DNA from: Paludibacteraceae bacterium | GTDB taxonomy: Bacteria > Bacteroidota > Bacteroidia > Bacteroidales > Paludibacteraceae | DNA length: 64,000 nt | NCBI GenBank assembly: GCA_024401565.1 | Contig: JAKSKU010000001.1 | Span: 1-64,000, forward strand | Reading direction: 5' to 3' | Shown: piece after piece, positions 7,041 through 19,868 of the stretch | How positions within the stretch are numbered: position 1 is the stretch's first letter | How the letters are laid out: every line of letters starts with the position of its first letter | The notes under the pieces: model-generated | Database searches by the model: none | What the model saw: only the letters and a program-made list of their open reading frames with translations | Told to the model about the DNA's origin: nothing | Position numbers and translations under genes: made by a program

Positions 7041-10000
7041 TTATTCGTTCTCAGAAGGGAACTCTACAGCGAAATCGCCATCCTCGTAATCGTATGAAGA
7101 CTTAGCGTATGCCTTCTCCATTTCATCCTTTGGACCAACGATCAACTGCTGGAACTTAGCAAGACCAGTACCTGCTGGGATCAACTTACCGCAGATAACG
7201 TTCTCCTTCATACCCTCAAGATTATCAGTCTTACCACGAAGAGCAGCATCATTAAGCACCTTAGTTGTCTGCTGGAATGATGCAGACGACATGAAGCTAC
7301 GAGTCTGAAGAGCAGCACCTGTGATACCCTGAAGAATCTGAGTAGCTGTTGCAGGTATAGCATCACGAACAGTGACAATCTTCAAGTCACGACGCTTAAG
7401 CATACTGTTCTCTGCACGAAGGTTACGAGCTGTAACGACCTGACCTGGCTTGAAGTTAGTAGAACCACCAGCGTCGACAACGATCTTCTTATCGAACAAC
7501 TTATCGTTCTCCTCCATAAACTCTAGCTTGTCAACTAGGTCGTTCTCCAAGAACAATGTATCACCTGGATCAGAAATCTGAACCTTACGCATCATCTGAC
7601 GTACGATAACCTCGAAGTGCTTGTCGTTGATAGCCACACCCTGAAGACGGTACACATCCTGAACCTCGTTCACAATGTACTCCTGAACAGCAGTAGGACC
7701 TAGGATAGCAAGAATATCTGATGGACAAACAGCACCGTCAGAGATTGCGTTTCCTGCACGTACATAGTCACCCTCCTGTACCAAGATCTGCTTAGACAAA
7801 GAAACTAGATATTTCTTAACCTCACCGAACTTAGATGTGATAGAGATCTCTCTGTTACCTCTCTTGATCTTACCGAATGATACCTCACCATCGATCTCAG
7901 CCACGATAGCTGGGTTAGATGGGTTACGAGCCTCGAACAACTCCTGTACACGTGGAAGACCTCCGGTGATATCGCCTGCCTTGCTTGAAGATCTTGGGAT
8001 CTTAACCAAAAGCTGACCTTTCTTCAACTTCTCACCCTCAGAAACAACGACTGTTGCACCCACTGGCAAGTTGTATGTTCTCTCGATGCTTCCGTCCTCA
8101 TTAATGATATTACAAGCAGGAGACTTAGTCTTATCCTTAGATTCGATAATAATCTTCTCCTCATGTCCTGTAGTTGAATCTATATCTGAGCGACAAGTAA
8201 CACCTTCTATCAAGCTCTCAAACTCAACCTTACCGGCAACCTCAGTTACGATAACAGCATTGTATGGATCCCATTCGAAGATCACATCTCCAACATGCAC
8301 CTCATCACCTGATTTATAGAATAGTTTCGAACCGTAAGGGATCTCAACACGAGTAAGCTCAATCTTAGTTGTTGGGTTGATGATTCTTGCCTCACCAAGA
8401 CGACCGACAACAACCTGAACTGGCTGATCGTTCTCGTCTACAGTGTCGACTGATCTCAACTCCTCAAACTCAATGATACCATCATATTTAGATGCGAACA
8501 CGTTGCTTGTTGCGACGTTACCCGCAGTACCTCCGGCGTGGAATGTACGAAGTGTCAACTGAGTACCTGGCTCACCGATAGCCTGTGCTGCGATAACTCC
8601 GACTGCCTCACCTTCCTGTACCATACGGCCAGTAGCCAAGTTACGTCCGTAACACTTAGCACAAACTCCTCTCTTTGACTCACAAGTAAGAACCGAACGA
8701 ATCTCAACCTTCTCAATCTTAGCGGCATTGATAGCAGACACGTGATCCTCTCTGATCTCCTGACCTGCCATTACGATAACCTCACCTGTTGCTGGATTCA
8801 CAACATCGTGAACAGAAACACGTCCTAAGATTCTGTCTCCCAAAGATACGATAACCTCATCGTTCTTCTTGATATCTGTACAAACAAGTCCACGCAATGT
8901 GCCACAATCCTCTTCGTTGATGATCACGTCATGTGACACGTCAACAAGACGACGAGTCAAATATCCTGCATCGGCAGTCTTCAAGGCTGTATCGGCAAGA
9001 CCCTTACGAGCACCGTGAGTAGAGATAAAGTACTCAAGGACTGACAAACCTTCCTTAAAGTTAGAAAGGATAGGGTTCTCAATGATCTGACCACCAACGG
9101 CACCAGACTTCTGAGGCTTAGCCATCAAACCACGCATACCTGAAAGCTGACGAATCTGCTCTCTAGATCCACGGGCTCCGGAATCAAGCATCATGTAAAC
9201 TGAGTTGAATCCCTGCTCGTCCTTCTTAATAGTATCCATCAAGACATCTGTCAACTTCTTGTTAGTCTCTGTCCAGATACTAATAATATTATTGTAACGC
9301 TCATTAGGAGTGATAAGACCCATGTTATAGTTAGCCATGACCTCTTCCACCTTAGCGTAACCCTCATTAATAAATGTCTCCTTCTCCTTAGGAATGATAA
9401 CGTTCTCAAGGTTAAATGACAAACATCCCTTGAAGGCCATGTAGTAACCCAAATTCTTGATATCATCCAAGAACTGAGCTGTACGAGCAACACCACAAGT
9501 CTTGATAACCTTGCTGATAATACTCTTCAATGACTTCTTTGAGATAAGGTCATTAATGAAACCTACAGCCTTTGGAACGTTCTGGTTGAAGATTAGCTTA
9601 CCTACTGTTGTCTGGATCATGTGACGGATAGGAGCACCCTTCTCGTCTACGTCATCCACGATAACATGAATTGGAGCGTGAAGGTCAACCTTCTGCTCGT
9701 TGTAAGCCACCTGAGCCTCTTCCATACCGTAGAACTTCAATCCCTCACCCTTAGTACCTGGACGCTCCTTTGTGATATAGTAAAGTCCAAGGACCATGTC
9801 CTGTGCTGGCACTGTGATTGGTGCACCGTTGGCAGGGTTAAGGATATTGTGAGATCCAAGCATCAACATCTGTGCCTCAAGGACAGCCTCATTACCTAGT
9901 GGCAAGTGAACGGCCATCTGGTCACCATCGAAGTCGGCGTTGAACGCTGTACATGCAAGTGGGTGCAACTGGATTGCCTTACCCTCGATCATCTTAGGCT

Positions 10001-11348
10001 GGAATGCCTGGATACCAAGACGGTGCAAAGTAGGGGCACGGTTCAATAGTACTGGGTGACCCTTCATAACGTACTCAAGGATATCCCAAACGATTGGATC
10101 CTTGCGGTCGACAATCTTCTTTGCTGACTTAACTGTCTTTACGATACCACGCTCGATAAGCTTACGGATAACGAATGGCTTGTAAAGCTCAGCTGCCATA
10201 TACTTAGGAATACCACACTCGTGCATCTTCAACTCTGGACCAACGACGATTACGGAACGAGCTGAATAGTCAACACGCTTACCAAGCAAGTTCTGACGGA
10301 AACGTCCCTGCTTACCCTTCAAGCTGTCTGACAATGACTTCAATGCTCTGTTAGCCTCCGACTTAACAGCTGTTGCCTTCTTAGAGTTGTCGAACAATGA
10401 ATCAACAGCCTCCTGCAACATACGCTTCTCGTTACGAAGGATAACCTCTGGAGCGTGAATCTCTATTAGTCTCTTAAGACGGTTGTTACGGATAATAACA
10501 CGTCTGTATAGATCATTCAAATCTGATGTAGCGAAACGTCCACCATCCAATGGAACCAAAGGACGCAATTCAGGCGGAATAACTGGAACAACCTTAACGA
10601 TCATCCACTCAGGACGGCTCTTACCGTGAGACGCACGGAATGCCTCTACCACCTGAAGACGCTTCAAAGCCTCGTTCTTTCTCTGCTGAGATGTCTCCTG
10701 GCTTGCCTTGTTTCTCAACTCATATGATAGAGAGTCCAAGTCAACCTCCTTAAGCATCTCGTAAACAGCCTCGGCTCCCATTTTTGCGATAAACTTGTTA
10801 GGATCAGAATCCTCAAGATGAAGATTCTCGATTGGAAGTTTATCCATCAAATCAAGGTACTCCTCTTCAGTAAGTAGCTGACGAGTAGCTATACCTTCAT
10901 TTGCCAAAATACCTGGCTGCAACACAACATACTTCTCATAGTAGATGATTGCGTCAAGAGTTTTAGAAGGAAGACCAAGAAGATATCCAATCTTATTAGG
11001 TGTAGATCTGAAATACCAGTTGTGAGCAACAGGCACAACCAAATGGATGTGACCCATTCTTTCACGACGGACTTTCTTCTCAGTCACCTCGACACCACAA
11101 CGGTCGCAGACAATACCTTTATATCTGATTCTCTTATATTTTCCACAATGGCACTCAAAATCCTTTACTGGACCAAAAATCTTCTCGCAGAACAAACCGT
11201 CTCTTTCTGGCTTGTAAGTACGATAGTTGATAGTCTCAGGCTTTAGCACCTCACCGCTTGACTGCTCCAAAATCTCTTCTGGAGAAGCAAGAGCGATAGA
11301 AATTCTTGAGAATGTATTTTTTACTTTATTATCTTTTCTGAAAGCCAT
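7041..11348 (-). CDS. rpoC: DNA-directed RNA polymerase subunit beta'
   Basis: The largest catalytic subunit of RNA polymerase, 1435 residues, the usual length in this phylum. The N-terminal zinc site ([20 protein letters not shown]) and the active-centre Mg motif NADFDGDQM are present, as is the second zinc-binding cluster ([16 protein letters not shown]) in the C-terminal half. It follows rpoB by 12 bp in the same operon and is closed by the terminator at 6981-7014. Nothing unusual is visible. Confidence 0.99.
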   Translation of the reverse strand: MAFRKDNKVKNTFSRISIALASPEEILEQSSGEVLKPETINYRTYKPERDGLFCEKIFGPVKDFECHCGKYKRIRYKGIVCDRCGVEVTEKKVRRERMGHIHLVVPVAHNWYFRSTPNKIGYLLGLPSKTLDAIIYYEKYVVLQPGILANEGIATRQLLTEEEYLDLMDKLPIENLHLEDSDPNKFIAKMGAEAVYEMLKEVDLDSLSYELRNKASQETSQQRKNEALKRLQVVEAFRASHGKSRPEWMIVKVVPVIPPELRPLVPLDGGRFATSDLNDLYRRVIIRNNRLKRLIEIHAPEVILRNEKRMLQEAVDSLFDNSKKATAVKSEANRALKSLSDSLKGKQGRFRQNLLGKRVDYSARSVIVVGPELKMHECGIPKYMAAELYKPFVIRKLIERGIVKTVKSAKKIVDRKDPIVWDILEYVMKGHPVLLNRAPTLHRLGIQAFQPKMIEGKAIQLHPLACTAFNADFDGDQMAVHLPLGNEAVLEAQMLMLGSHNILNPANGAPITVPAQDMVLGLYYITKERPGTKGEGLKFYGMEEAQVAYNEQKVDLHAPIHVIVDDVDEKGAPIRHMIQTTVGKLIFNQNVPKAVGFINDLISKKSLKSIISKVIKTCGVARTAQFLDDIKNLGYYMAFKGCLSFNLENVIIPKEKETFINEGYAKVEEVMANYNMGLITPNERYNNIISIWTETNKKLTDVLMDTIKKDEQGFNSVYMMLDSGARGSREQIRQLSGMRGLMAKPQKSGAVGGQIIENPILSNFKEGLSVLEYFISTHGARKGLADTALKTADAGYLTRRLVDVSHDVIINEEDCGTLRGLVCTDIKKNDEVIVSLGDRILGRVSVHDVVNPATGEVIVMAGQEIREDHVSAINAAKIEKVEIRSVLTCESKRGVCAKCYGRNLATGRMVQEGEAVGVIAAQAIGEPGTQLTLRTFHAGGTAGNVATSNVFASKYDGIIEFEELRSVDTVDENDQPVQVVVGRLGEARIINPTTKIELTRVEIPYGSKLFYKSGDEVHVGDVIFEWDPYNAVIVTEVAGKVEFESLIEGVTCRSDIDSTTGHEEKIIIESKDKTKSPACNIINEDGSIERTYNLPVGATVVVSEGEKLKKGQLLVKIPRSSSKAGDITGGLPRVQELFEARNPSNPAIVAEIDGEVSFGKIKRGNREISITSKFGEVKKYLVSLSKQILVQEGDYVRAGNAISDGAVCPSDILAILGPTAVQEYIVNEVQDVYRLQGVAINDKHFEVIVRQMMRKVQISDPGDTLFLENDLVDKLEFMEENDKLFDKKIVVDAGGSTNFKPGQVVTARNLRAENSMLKRRDLKIVTVRDAIPATATQILQGITGAALQTRSFMSSASFQQTTKVLNDAALRGKTDNLEGMKENVICGKLIPAGTGLAKFQQLIVGPKDEMEKAYAKSSYDYEDGDFAVEFPSENE

Positions 11349-11360
11349 ATCTTCTACAAT

Positions 11361-14300
11361 TTAATCCAAAGTAATACTCAAGCCCAAACCTCTCAACTCG
11401 TGTAGCAACACGTTTAGAGACTCTGGAATACCTGGTGTCGGCATTGGCTCACCCTTAACGATAGCCTCATAAGCACGAGCACGGCCCTTAACGTCATCAG
11501 ACTTGATAGTTAGGATCTCCTGCAATACATGAGAAGCACCGTATGCCTCGATTGCCCAGACCTCCATCTCTCCGAAACGCTGACCACCAAACTGTGCCTT
11601 ACCTCCTAGAGGCTGCTGTGTAATCAATGAGTAAGGTCCGATAGAACGAGCGTGCATCTTATCGTCGACCATGTGTCCAAGCTTAAGCATGTAGATAACA
11701 CCTACTGTAGCTGGCTGGTCGAAACGCTCACCTGTACCACCGTCATACAAGTATGTCTTACCATATCTTGGAAGACCTGCCTTGTCTGTCCACTCATTCA
11801 AATCATCAAGTGAAGCACCATCGAAAATAGGAGTAGCAAACTTAACACCAAGCTTCAAACCTGCCCATCCAAGAACTGTCTCGAAAATCTGACCGATGTT
11901 CATACGAGAAGGCACACCTAGTGGGTTTAGACAGATGTCGACTGGAGTACCGTCTGCCAAGAATGGCATATCCTCCTGACGAACGATTCTAGATACGATA
12001 CCCTTGTTACCGTGACGTCCGGCCATCTTGTCTCCTACACGAATCTTACGCTTCTTAGCGATGTAAACCTTAACCAACTGCATGATGCCATTTGGTAGCT
12101 CATCACCGATATTGATTGCAAACTTGTCTCTCTTAACACCAGCCTCAAGTTCCTTGTGCTGTGCTAGGTAGTTAGAGATAACCTTGCTGATCATTCTGTT
12201 AGTCTTCTCATCCTCTGTCCAATCGTTCCAGTGGATCGAATTGTAGTCGATGCTGTTGAATAGCTTGTTGTTGAATACATCACCCTTACCGATTACCTCG
12301 ATATCCATGCAATCCTTCACACCCTTAGATGTCTTACCATTTGTAAGAGTAAGAAGTTTGTCAACCAACACTTTCTTCAACTCTGCAGCTGCCTGCTCGA
12401 ATTTAGCATCTACTGCCTCCAAAAGTTCCTTATCAGACTGTCTTGACTTACGGTTCTTAATAGCACGAGCAAATGTTCTCTTGCCAATAACGACACCATG
12501 AAGTGACGGAGTAGCCTTCAAAGACGCGTCCTTAACATCACCTGCCTTATCACCGAAGATAGCACGAAGCAATTTCTCTTCAGGAGAAGGATCAGACTCA
12601 CCCTTAGGAGTGATCTTACCGATGATGATATCACCTGGCTCTACAGGAGCACCGATACGGATAACACCGTTCTCATCAAGGTTACGAGTAGCCTCCTCAC
12701 TTACATTTGGAATGTCAGCAGTCAACTCCTCCATACCACGCTTAGTCTCACGAACCTCAAGAGTATCCTCCTCAACGTGAACAGATGTAAACATATCCCA
12801 TTTTACAACCTTCTCGTTGATAACGATAGCATCCTCATAGTTGTAACCCTTCCAAGGCATGAACGCAACTAGCAAATTCTTACCGATTGCAAGTTCACCC
12901 TTATCAGTTGAATAACCTTGAGTAAGGATCTGTCCCTTAGTCACACGGTCACCACGGTTAACAAGCGGACGCAAGTCAATTGTAGTATTCTGGTTAGTTC
13001 TTCTGAACTTAGGCAATTTATATTCCTTAACCGCAGAAACGAAGCTTGTGAAATCATCCTCTTCTGTGCGGTCATACTTAATCTTAATAACAGAAGCGTC
13101 AACGTACTCAACGACACCATCTCCCTCAGCAGAGATCTGAGTGCGTGAATCTCTAGCAAGCTGTGCCTCAATACCAGTTCCTACGATAGGAGACTCAGTA
13201 GTTAGCAATGGAACAGCCTGGCGCATCATGTTAGATCCCATCAACGCACGGTTGGCGTCATCATGCTCAATAAACGGAATCAAAGATGCAGCGATTGACG
13301 CGATCTGGTTTGGAGCGATATCCATCAACTCAAGCTCGGTTGGATCCACAACTGGGAAGTCACCCTGACGACGAGCCTTAACCTTGTCTGTCAAGAAATT
13401 ACCATCATCGTCGATCTGAGCGTTACCCTGACCGATGATCTTTCCTTCCTCTTCCTCAGCAGTCAAGTATTCGATACCTGTCTCTGACATATCCGCCTTA
13501 CCATTGTTAATCTTACGGTAAGGAGTTGCGATGAATCCTAGATCATTAATCTTAGCGTGTACACACAAAGACGAAATCAAACCGATATTTGGACCTTCCG
13601 GAGTCTCAATTGGACATAGACGACCGTAATGAGTGTAGTGTACGTCACGAACCTCAAATCCGGCTCTATCACGAGACAAACCTCCAGGACCTAGGGCAGA
13701 CAAACGACGCTTGTGAGTGATCTCAGCCAACGGGTTAGTCTGATCCATGAACTGAGAAAGGGCGTTAGTTCCAAAGAAGCTATTGATTACAGAAGTAATA
13801 GTTTTAGCATTGATCAAATCAATTGGAGTAAACACCTCGTTATCACGAACGTTCATTCTCTCACGGATTGTACGAGCCATACGAGCAAGACCAACACCAA
13901 ACTGGTTGTAAAGCTGCTCACCTACAGTACGTACACGTCTGTTGCTCAAGTGGTCGATATCATCAACCTCAGCCTTTGAATTAATAAGCTCAATTAGATA
14001 CTTGATGATCTCAATGATATCCTCTTTTGTCAACACCTTGATAGTAGGGTCGATAGTAAGGTCAAGCTTCTTGTTAATTCTGTAACGGCCCACGTCACCC
14101 AAATCATATCTCTTTTCAGAGAAGAACAAATTCTGGATGATTTCGCGAGCAGCGGCATCGTCAGCAGGCTCAGCATTACGCAACTGACGATAAATATAAT
14201 TGACAGCCTCCTTCTCTGAGTTAGTGTCATCCTTCTGCAATGTGTTGAAGATGATACTATAGTCAGATGTAGAGACATCCTCTTTATGCAATAGAATTGT

Positions 14301-15173
14301 AGTAGCGCCAGACTCAAGAATAGCATCGATGTGCTCTTCCTCAAGAATAGTCTCACGCTCGATAAGGACCTTGTTTCTCTCAACAGAGATAACCTCACCA
14401 GTATCCTCATCCACGAAATCCTCTGTCCATGCCTTCAAAACACGAGCAGCAAGTTTTCTACCTACGACTTTGTTAATACTCTTTTGTTTTACTTCAACCT
14501 CCTCAGCAAGCCCGAAAATTTCAAGAATATCCTTATCGCTTTCGTAACCGATCGCACGCAACAAAGTAGTCACAGGCAACTTCTTCTTACGGTCGATATA
14601 AGCATACATCACATTGTTGATGTCTGTAGCAAACTCAATCCAAGAACCCTTGAAAGGAATGATACGAGCAGAATACAACTTAGTACCATTAGCATGCATG
14701 CTCTGACCGAAGAAAACACCTGGAGATCTGTGCAACTGAGACACGACAACGCGCTCAGCACCATTGATAACGAAAGTGCCCTTCTCCGTCATGTACGGAA
14801 TATTTCCAAGATAAACATCTTGAATAATAGTCTCAAAATCTTCGTGCTCAGGATCTGTACAATACAATTTCAACTTAGCCTTCAAAGGCACGTTGTATGT
14901 AAGTCCGCGCTCAATACATTCGTCAATACTATATTTACATGGATCAATATAATAATCCAAAAACTCTAATACGAAGTTATTACGAGTGTCTGCAATAGGA
15001 AAATTCTCAGAGAATACCCTGTACATTCCCTCATTCTTTCTCTGCTCAGGTGGAGTATCAATCTGGAAAAACTCCTTGAAGGACTTCAACTGAACCTCAA
15101 GGAAATCAGGATATTCCATCTGGTTTTTAACAGATGCGAAGCTAACCCTCTTATTATTTAACTGTTGAGACAT
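11361..15173 (-). CDS. rpoB: DNA-directed RNA polymerase subunit beta
   Basis: The second catalytic subunit, 1270 residues. The rifampicin-pocket region is intact ([40 protein letters not shown]), and so are KPGD-like and [13 protein letters not shown] sequences near the C-terminus. The start [12 protein letters not shown] follows a leader of about 97 bp after rplL that contains an attenuator-like hairpin. It is translated immediately before rpoC. Confidence 0.99.
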   Translation of the reverse strand: MSQQLNNKRVSFASVKNQMEYPDFLEVQLKSFKEFFQIDTPPEQRKNEGMYRVFSENFPIADTRNNFVLEFLDYYIDPCKYSIDECIERGLTYNVPLKAKLKLYCTDPEHEDFETIIQDVYLGNIPYMTEKGTFVINGAERVVVSQLHRSPGVFFGQSMHANGTKLYSARIIPFKGSWIEFATDINNVMYAYIDRKKKLPVTTLLRAIGYESDKDILEIFGLAEEVEVKQKSINKVVGRKLAARVLKAWTEDFVDEDTGEVISVERNKVLIERETILEEEHIDAILESGATTILLHKEDVSTSDYSIIFNTLQKDDTNSEKEAVNYIYRQLRNAEPADDAAAREIIQNLFFSEKRYDLGDVGRYRINKKLDLTIDPTIKVLTKEDIIEIIKYLIELINSKAEVDDIDHLSNRRVRTVGEQLYNQFGVGLARMARTIRERMNVRDNEVFTPIDLINAKTITSVINSFFGTNALSQFMDQTNPLAEITHKRRLSALGPGGLSRDRAGFEVRDVHYTHYGRLCPIETPEGPNIGLISSLCVHAKINDLGFIATPYRKINNGKADMSETGIEYLTAEEEEGKIIGQGNAQIDDDGNFLTDKVKARRQGDFPVVDPTELELMDIAPNQIASIAASLIPFIEHDDANRALMGSNMMRQAVPLLTTESPIVGTGIEAQLARDSRTQISAEGDGVVEYVDASVIKIKYDRTEEDDFTSFVSAVKEYKLPKFRRTNQNTTIDLRPLVNRGDRVTKGQILTQGYSTDKGELAIGKNLLVAFMPWKGYNYEDAIVINEKVVKWDMFTSVHVEEDTLEVRETKRGMEELTADIPNVSEEATRNLDENGVIRIGAPVEPGDIIIGKITPKGESDPSPEEKLLRAIFGDKAGDVKDASLKATPSLHGVVIGKRTFARAIKNRKSRQSDKELLEAVDAKFEQAAAELKKVLVDKLLTLTNGKTSKGVKDCMDIEVIGKGDVFNNKLFNSIDYNSIHWNDWTEDEKTNRMISKVISNYLAQHKELEAGVKRDKFAINIGDELPNGIMQLVKVYIAKKRKIRVGDKMAGRHGNKGIVSRIVRQEDMPFLADGTPVDICLNPLGVPSRMNIGQIFETVLGWAGLKLGVKFATPIFDGASLDDLNEWTDKAGLPRYGKTYLYDGGTGERFDQPATVGVIYMLKLGHMVDDKMHARSIGPYSLITQQPLGGKAQFGGQRFGEMEVWAIEAYGASHVLQEILTIKSDDVKGRARAYEAIVKGEPMPTPGIPESLNVLLHELRGLGLSITLD

Positions 15174-15211
15174 TTTGCTGATGTTTTAATGAAGTAAAAT
15201 TGTTAAGACAC

Positions 15212-15247
15212 AAAAAAGTTTAGAACCACACCTCCGTGGTTCTAAAC
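15212..15247 (-). terminator. attenuator-type hairpin between rplL and rpoB
   Basis: A perfect 12-bp stem, GTTTAGAACCAC (15218-15229) and GTGGTTCTAAAC (15236-15247), is followed on the minus strand by six T. It sits 23 bp after the rplL stop and before rpoB. E. coli uses a partial terminator at the same place to make more L7/L12 than polymerase, and the same role is inferred here. Confidence 0.85.
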
Positions 15248-15270
15248 TATAAACCTGAAATCAGGCGATA

Positions 15271-15645
15271 TTACTTAAGCTCAACTTCAGCACCAGCCTC
15301 TTCAAGAGTCTTCTTCAATGACTCAGCCTCGTCCTTAGCAACGCCTTCCTTAACTGTAGCAGGAGCACCGTCTACGATATCCTTAGCCTCCTTTAGACCA
15401 AGACCACAAGCCTCCTTAACAGCCTTTACAACCTGAAGCTTGTTAGCTCCAGCTGACTTCAATACTACGTCGAATGAAGACTTCTCCTCAGCTGCTGCAG
15501 CACCTGCTGCAGGACCTGCTGCTACTGCTACTGCAGCTGCAGCTGGCTCGATACCGTACTCGTTCTTCAAGATCTCAGCCAACTCGTTTACTTCCTTAAC
15601 TGTCAAGTTAACCAACTGTTCTGCAAATGCTTTCAAATCTGCCAT
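15271..15645 (-). CDS. rplL: 50S ribosomal protein L7/L12
   Basis: Stalk protein of the large subunit, 124 residues, which recruits translation GTPases. It has the N-terminal dimerisation helix ([23 protein letters not shown]), an Ala/Gly-rich hinge (residues 37-52) and the conserved C-terminal domain ([14 protein letters not shown] sequence, here [20 protein letters not shown]). It lies 35 bp after rplJ and before the attenuator hairpin. Confidence 0.98.
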   Translation of the reverse strand: MADLKAFAEQLVNLTVKEVNELAEILKNEYGIEPAAAAVAVAAGPAAGAAAAEEKSSFDVVLKSAGANKLQVVKAVKEACGLGLKEAKDIVDGAPATVKEGVAKDEAESLKKTLEEAGAEVELK

Positions 15646-15680
15646 TTTATTTCTTTTTTTAGATTGTTTGAATTAAATAA

Positions 15681-16199
15681 TTATTTCTCTGCAAGTGTCT
15701 TAAGAACACCATGCAATGTGTTTGCACCTGACTGCAAAGAAGAAATAACATTCTTCGCAGGAGACTGCAACAAAGCGATAACGTCGCCAATAAGTTCGTT
15801 CTTGCTCTTGATGCTTACCAAAGCCTCTAGCTGATCAGCACCGTAGAAGCTCTCCTCTACGTAAGCGCCCTTCAAAACAGGCTTCTTCAAAGGATTCTTT
15901 GATGAGAAATCCTTGATCAACTTAGCTGGTGCATTACCAGTGTTAGTAAACATAATAGCAGATGATCCCTTAAGAGATGAATACAACTGAGTGAAATCAG
16001 TGTCCTTCTGATCAAGAGCCTTCTTCATCAATGTGTTCTTAACAACGATCAACTTGATCTGCTGCTCGAAACATGCACGACGAAGTGCGCTTGTCTGCTC
16101 TGCATTAAGATCCGACGCATCAGCAACATAAAAGTGACTATACTCAGATAGAGTATTCGACAACTGCTCAATAACAGCTACTTTATCTTCCTTCTTCAT
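15681..16199 (-). CDS. rplJ: 50S ribosomal protein L10
   Basis: L10 of 172 residues anchors the L7/L12 stalk to 23S rRNA. The N-terminal RNA-binding domain (MKKEDKVAVIEQLSNTL ... VVKNTLMKKAL) and the C-terminal helix that binds L12 dimers (ALLQSPAKNVISSLQSGANT) are visible. Only 14 bp separate it from rplA, so the long L10 autoregulatory leader found in E. coli is not present at this position. Confidence 0.98.
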   Translation of the reverse strand: MKKEDKVAVIEQLSNTLSEYSHFYVADASDLNAEQTSALRRACFEQQIKLIVVKNTLMKKALDQKDTDFTQLYSSLKGSSAIMFTNTGNAPAKLIKDFSSKNPLKKPVLKGAYVEESFYGADQLEALVSIKSKNELIGDVIALLQSPAKNVISSLQSGANTLHGVLKTLAEK

Positions 16200-16213
16200 G
16201 TCTGATCTTAATA

Positions 16214-16912
16214 TTAAATTTCATCAATTGTTCTAGGATCAACCTTGATACCCAAACTCATTGTGCTTGAAAGATAGATGCTCTTCACGTAAGTTCCCTT
16301 AGCTGAAGATGGCTTCAACTTCATGATAGTAGCCATGAACTCCTTCGCATTTCCGAAGATCTGATCTGGAGTGAAAGAAACCTTACCGATTGAAGTGTGG
16401 ACGATACCAAACTTATCAACCTTGAAATCGATCTTTCCTTGCTTTACTTCTTTAACTGCCTTTGCAACTTCATTAGTAACTGTACCACTCTTAGGGTTTG
16501 GCATCAAACCACGAGGTCCTAGCACACGTCCTAGAGCACCAATTTTACCCATGATAGAAGGCATTGTGATCATAACGTCGAAATCTGTCCAACCACCCTT
16601 GATCTTCTCGATATACTCGTCAAGACCAACGTAATCAGCACCAGCCTCTTTAGCTGCAGCTTCAACATCTGATGTACACAATACGAGTACTCTTGTCTGC
16701 TTTCCTGTACCATTTGGCAATGACACAACGCCTCTAACCATCTGGTTAGCCTTACGAGGGTCAACACCTAGGCGAACATCAATATCAACTGAAGCATCAA
16801 ACTTAGTTGTAGTGATCTCCTTTACTAAAGCAGAAGCCTCCTTTAGAGAGTAAGATTTTCCTTCTTCAATCTTCTCTGCAGCTAACTTTTGATTTTTTGT
16901 AAGTTTACTCAT
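16214..16912 (-). CDS. rplA: 50S ribosomal protein L1
   Basis: L1 stalk protein, 232 residues, standard length. The family signature is present ([19 protein letters not shown], residues about 128-146). In many bacteria L1 also represses its own operon. It sits 11 bp after rplK. Confidence 0.98.
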   Translation of the reverse strand: MSKLTKNQKLAAEKIEEGKSYSLKEASALVKEITTTKFDASVDIDVRLGVDPRKANQMVRGVVSLPNGTGKQTRVLVLCTSDVEAAAKEAGADYVGLDEYIEKIKGGWTDFDVMITMPSIMGKIGALGRVLGPRGLMPNPKSGTVTNEVAKAVKEVKQGKIDFKVDKFGIVHTSIGKVSFTPDQIFGNAKEFMATIMKLKPSSAKGTYVKSIYLSSTMSLGIKVDPRTIDEI

Positions 16913-16923
16913 TTGATAGAAGA

Positions 16924-17367
16924 TTAATTATTACCGGGAAAATCTCCCTTTACTGAAATACCCATACTTCTAGCTGTACCAGCAACCATAGACATAGCCG
17001 ACTCCACAGTAAAACAATTTAAGTCTTTCATCTTGTCTTCTGCGATAACCTTCACCTGATCCCAAGTGATCTCAGCTATCTTCTTTCTGTTTGGCTCAGC
17101 AGATCCACTCTTTTGCTTAGTCAACTCCTTCAACTGAATTGCTACTGGAGGAGTCTTGATTACAAAATCAAAAGACTTATCAGCATAGTAAGTGATAACA
17201 ACAGGTAAAACCTTTCCAGCTTTATCCTGAGTTCTAGCATTAAACTGCTTACAGAAATCCATAATGTTAATACCCTTAGAACCTAGAGCAGGTCCTACTG
17301 GTGGTGATGGATTAGCTGCGCCACCCTTAATCTGCAATTTGATAAGTCCAGCAACTTCTTTAGCCAT
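16924..17367 (-). CDS. rplK: 50S ribosomal protein L11
   Basis: L11 of 147 residues forms the GTPase-associated centre with 23S rRNA. The N-terminal Pro-rich linker ([18 protein letters not shown]) and the C-terminal RNA-binding domain with the signature near [12 protein letters not shown] are intact. It lies 37 bp after nusG. Confidence 0.98.
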   Translation of the reverse strand: MAKEVAGLIKLQIKGGAANPSPPVGPALGSKGINIMDFCKQFNARTQDKAGKVLPVVITYYADKSFDFVIKTPPVAIQLKELTKQKSGSAEPNRKKIAEITWDQVKVIAEDKMKDLNCFTVESAMSMVAGTARSMGISVKGDFPGNN

Positions 17368-17404
17368 TGTTTTTTTATTTATTTAATTAAGAACAATCAC
17401 AAGA

Positions 17405-17950
17405 TTATTCTTTCTCCACTTGTGAAAAGTCAAGTTCCAACGGAGTCTTACGTCCGAAGATCTTAACCATTACTTTCAGTTTCTGCCTTTCAGCATTCAC
17501 CTCTTCGATGGTACCGCTAAAACCAGTAAAAGGGCCATCATTCACTTTCACACTCTCTCCTATGATAAAGTCATAAGAAGCCTCGTTACCAAAGTCTGGA
17601 ACCTCTTCCATTTTTGAAAGAATTCGGTTCACTTCACTCTGACGTAGCGAAACATACTCATCTCTTTTCTTAGGATTATCAGTCAAAAAACCGATAACAT
17701 TAGGAGTGTTGCTAAGTGTATGAGGTACCTCACCAACTAAAGCAGCTTCTACTAAAACATATCCAGGAAGATACATTCTTTCGATTATCTTCTTCTTCGC
17801 ACCCATTACTTTCTCAGTTGGAACCACAACCTGTGAAACGTACTTTCCAAGATTAGTGTTCTTGATCTCTTTTTCAAGATAATCACGTACTGACTTTTCT
17901 TTTCCACTGATGGCACGTAAAACATACCATTTCTTTTCGATTTCAGCCAT
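17405..17950 (-). CDS. nusG: transcription termination/antitermination factor NusG
   Basis: A 181-residue factor that binds the RNA polymerase clamp and couples it to the ribosome or Rho. The NGN domain covers residues 1-115 ([29 protein letters not shown]) and the KOW domain is at the C-terminus ([20 protein letters not shown]). It lies between secE and rplK as in most bacteria. Confidence 0.98.
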   Translation of the reverse strand: MAEIEKKWYVLRAISGKEKSVRDYLEKEIKNTNLGKYVSQVVVPTEKVMGAKKKIIERMYLPGYVLVEAALVGEVPHTLSNTPNVIGFLTDNPKKRDEYVSLRQSEVNRILSKMEEVPDFGNEASYDFIIGESVKVNDGPFTGFSGTIEEVNAERQKLKVMVKIFGRKTPLELDFSQVEKE

Positions 17951-17974
17951 GGTAAAACTTATGAAAGATAATGA

Positions 17975-18163
17975 TTACAAATTTTTGTAGATAAGACCCA
18001 TCAAGTTGTCGAAGCAAGAATCCATAATCCAAACGACCGCAGCAACAAATAGGGAAGCAACTAAAACAACTACTGCGCTTGAGGTCACCTCAGACAAGGT
18101 AGGCCACGAAACTTTATTAACAAGCTCGTCTTTAGATTCTCCAAGATAATTTACTAATTTCAT
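17975..18163 (-). CDS. secE: preprotein translocase subunit SecE
   Basis: A small single-span inner-membrane protein, 62 residues from the ATG at 18163 (MKLVNYLGESKDELVNKVSWP), ending with the hydrophobic segment SSAVVVLVASLFVAAVVWIM. It clamps SecY in the translocon. The open frame reaches upstream to 18208, but that start would lie inside tRNA-Trp, so 18163 is preferred. It sits between tRNA-Trp and nusG. Confidence 0.95.
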   Translation of the reverse strand: MKLVNYLGESKDELVNKVSWPTLSEVTSSAVVVLVASLFVAAVVWIMDSCFDNLMGLIYKNL

Positions 18164-18178
18164 CTTAATCTTTTTTTG

Positions 18179-18251
18179 CACGGAATGAGAGGCTCGAACT
18201 CCCGACACCTGGTTTTGGAGACCAGTGCTCTACCAACTGAGCTAATTCCGT
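18179..18251 (-). tRNA. tRNA-Trp (CCA)
   Basis: The minus strand folds as a 73-nt tRNA. The acceptor stem ACGGAAT / ATTCCGT is perfect, the anticodon stem-loop is CTGGT CTCCAAA ACCAG with anticodon CCA, and the T-loop is TTCGAGC. It lies between tuf and secE and is probably cotranscribed. Confidence 0.97.
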
Positions 18252-18288
18252 ATAAGAGCCCTCTTGCCGAAGCAAGAGGACAATTTTA

Positions 18289-19476
18289 TTAGTCAAGAAT
18301 TGCTGTGATCTGACCTGAACCTACTGTTCTACCACCCTCACGGATAGCGAAACGAAGTCCCTCAGAACATGCAACTGGGTTGATCAACTTAACTGTGATC
18401 TCCAAGTTATCACCTGGCATAACCATTTCAGTTCCTTCTGGTAGAGAGATCTCACCAGTTACGTCCAATGTACGGATGTAGAACTGAGGACGGTACTTGT
18501 TGTGGAATGGAGTGTGACGACCACCTTCCTCTTTCTTCAAGATATAAACTGAAGCCTTGAACTCAGAGTGAGGAGTTACAGAACCTGGCTTACAGATTAC
18601 CATACCTCTCTTGATCTGATCCTTATCGATACCACGAAGCAACAAACCTACGTTGTCACCAGCCTCTCCCTGATCAAGAAGCTTACGGAACATCTCAACA
18701 CCTGTAATTGTTGAAGTCAACTTCTCAGCACCAAGACCGATGATCTCAACTGGATCACCAACGTGAACGATACCTGTCTCAACACGACCTGTAGCAACTG
18801 TACCACGACCTGTGATTGAGAATACGTCCTCAACTGGCATCAAGAATGGCTTATCAACGTCACGCTTAGGAAGCTCGATCCATGTATCTACTGCATCCAT
18901 AAGCTCCATTACCTTCTCCTCCCACTCAGGAACACCGTTAAGTGCACCTAGTGCAGAACCCTGAATGAATGGAGTGTTGTCACCGTCGAACTCGTAGAAT
19001 GAAAGAAGCTCACGCATCTCCATCTCAACTAGCTCAAGCATCTCCTTATCGTCAACCATATCACACTTGTTCATGAATACAACAAGTCTTGGTACGTTTA
19101 CCTGACGAGCCAAAAGGATGTGCTCACGAGTCTGAGGCATAGGACCATCAGTTGCAGCAACTACGATGATAGCACCGTCCATCTGAGCAGCACCAGTAAC
19201 CATGTTCTTTACGTAGTCAGCGTGACCTGGACAGTCAACGTGTGCGTAGTGACGGTTAGCAGTCTGATACTCAACGTGTGCAGTGTTGATAGTAATACCA
19301 CGCTCTTTCTCCTCTGGAGCGTTATCGATTGAATCAAAAGATCTCAACTCTGAAAGACCCTTCTTAGCCAATACTGTTGTGATAGCAGCTGTAAGAGTAG
19401 TCTTACCATGGTCTACGTGACCAATAGTACCGATATTTACGTGCGGTTTCGAACGATCAAATTGTTCTTTTGCCAT
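18289..19476 (-). CDS. tuf: elongation factor Tu
   Basis: Translation GTPase of 395 residues that delivers aminoacyl-tRNA. G1 GHVDHGKT, switch [11 protein letters not shown] and NKCD (NKxD) are all present, followed by domains 2 and 3 ending [10 protein letters not shown]. It is placed between a three-tRNA cluster and tRNA-Trp, and is probably driven by the promoter at 19826-19856. Confidence 0.99.
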   Translation of the reverse strand: MAKEQFDRSKPHVNIGTIGHVDHGKTTLTAAITTVLAKKGLSELRSFDSIDNAPEEKERGITINTAHVEYQTANRHYAHVDCPGHADYVKNMVTGAAQMDGAIIVVAATDGPMPQTREHILLARQVNVPRLVVFMNKCDMVDDKEMLELVEMEMRELLSFYEFDGDNTPFIQGSALGALNGVPEWEEKVMELMDAVDTWIELPKRDVDKPFLMPVEDVFSITGRGTVATGRVETGIVHVGDPVEIIGLGAEKLTSTITGVEMFRKLLDQGEAGDNVGLLLRGIDKDQIKRGMVICKPGSVTPHSEFKASVYILKKEEGGRHTPFHNKYRPQFYIRTLDVTGEISLPEGTEMVMPGDNLEITVKLINPVACSEGLRFAIREGGRTVGSGQITAILD

Positions 19477-19507
19477 AATTATATTGTTTATTTTTAATTA
19501 ATTCTTG

Positions 19508-19579
<72 letters not shown>

Positions 19580-19619
19580 AAACTACTCATCAGTTGTCAA
19601 CCGCTGTAGTTCATAGTAG

Positions 19620-19701
19620 TGGGTGCGGATGGATTCGAACCACCGAAGGCAGAGCCAGCAGATTTACAGTCTGCCCCATTTGGCCACTCTGGTACACACC
19701 C
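19620..19701 (-). tRNA. tRNA-Tyr (GTA)
   Basis: An 82-nt tRNA with a long variable arm, as expected for tyrosine. The acceptor stem is GGGTGTG / CGCACCC (one G-T pair), the anticodon loop CTGTAAA carries anticodon GTA, and the variable stem lies around TGGCTCTGCC. Confidence 0.96.
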
Positions 19702-19710
19702 TCACTTTTG

Positions 19711-19784
19711 AGCCTCTTGTCGGATTCGAACCAACGACCCCGAGATTACAAATCACGTGCTCTGGCCAACTGAGCTAAAGAGGC
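19711..19784 (-). tRNA. tRNA-Thr (TGT)
   Basis: A 74-nt tRNA with acceptor stem GCCTCTT / AAGAGGC. The anticodon loop TTTGTAA gives anticodon TGT, and the T-loop is GGTTCGAATCC. The anticodon stem CGTGA / TCTCG has a central T-T mismatch. It is the first gene of the tRNA-tuf transcription unit. Confidence 0.93.
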
Positions 19785-19825
19785 TTAAAAAGAGTCGTCA
19801 ACCGCTTGTTTTCGATTAACGACTG

Positions 19826-19856
19826 CAAAAGTAGAAACTTTTATTTAATCTGCAAA
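19826..19856 (-). promoter_or_regulatory. promoter of the tRNA-tuf-secE-nusG-rpl-rpoBC region
   Basis: On the minus strand TTTG (19856-19853), a 19-bp spacer and TACTTTTG (19833-19826) fit the Bacteroides consensus exactly. It is the only good candidate upstream of tRNA-Thr and therefore probably drives at least the tRNAs and tuf. Confidence 0.78.
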
Positions 19857-19868
19857 GAAAAAAGACAA

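Noticed and set aside
14331..14969. 212-codon plus-strand frame
   Set aside because: It is antisense to rpoB and lacks any recognisable domain.
18164..18208. Extended N-terminus of SecE
   Set aside because: It would be read from inside the tRNA-Trp gene.
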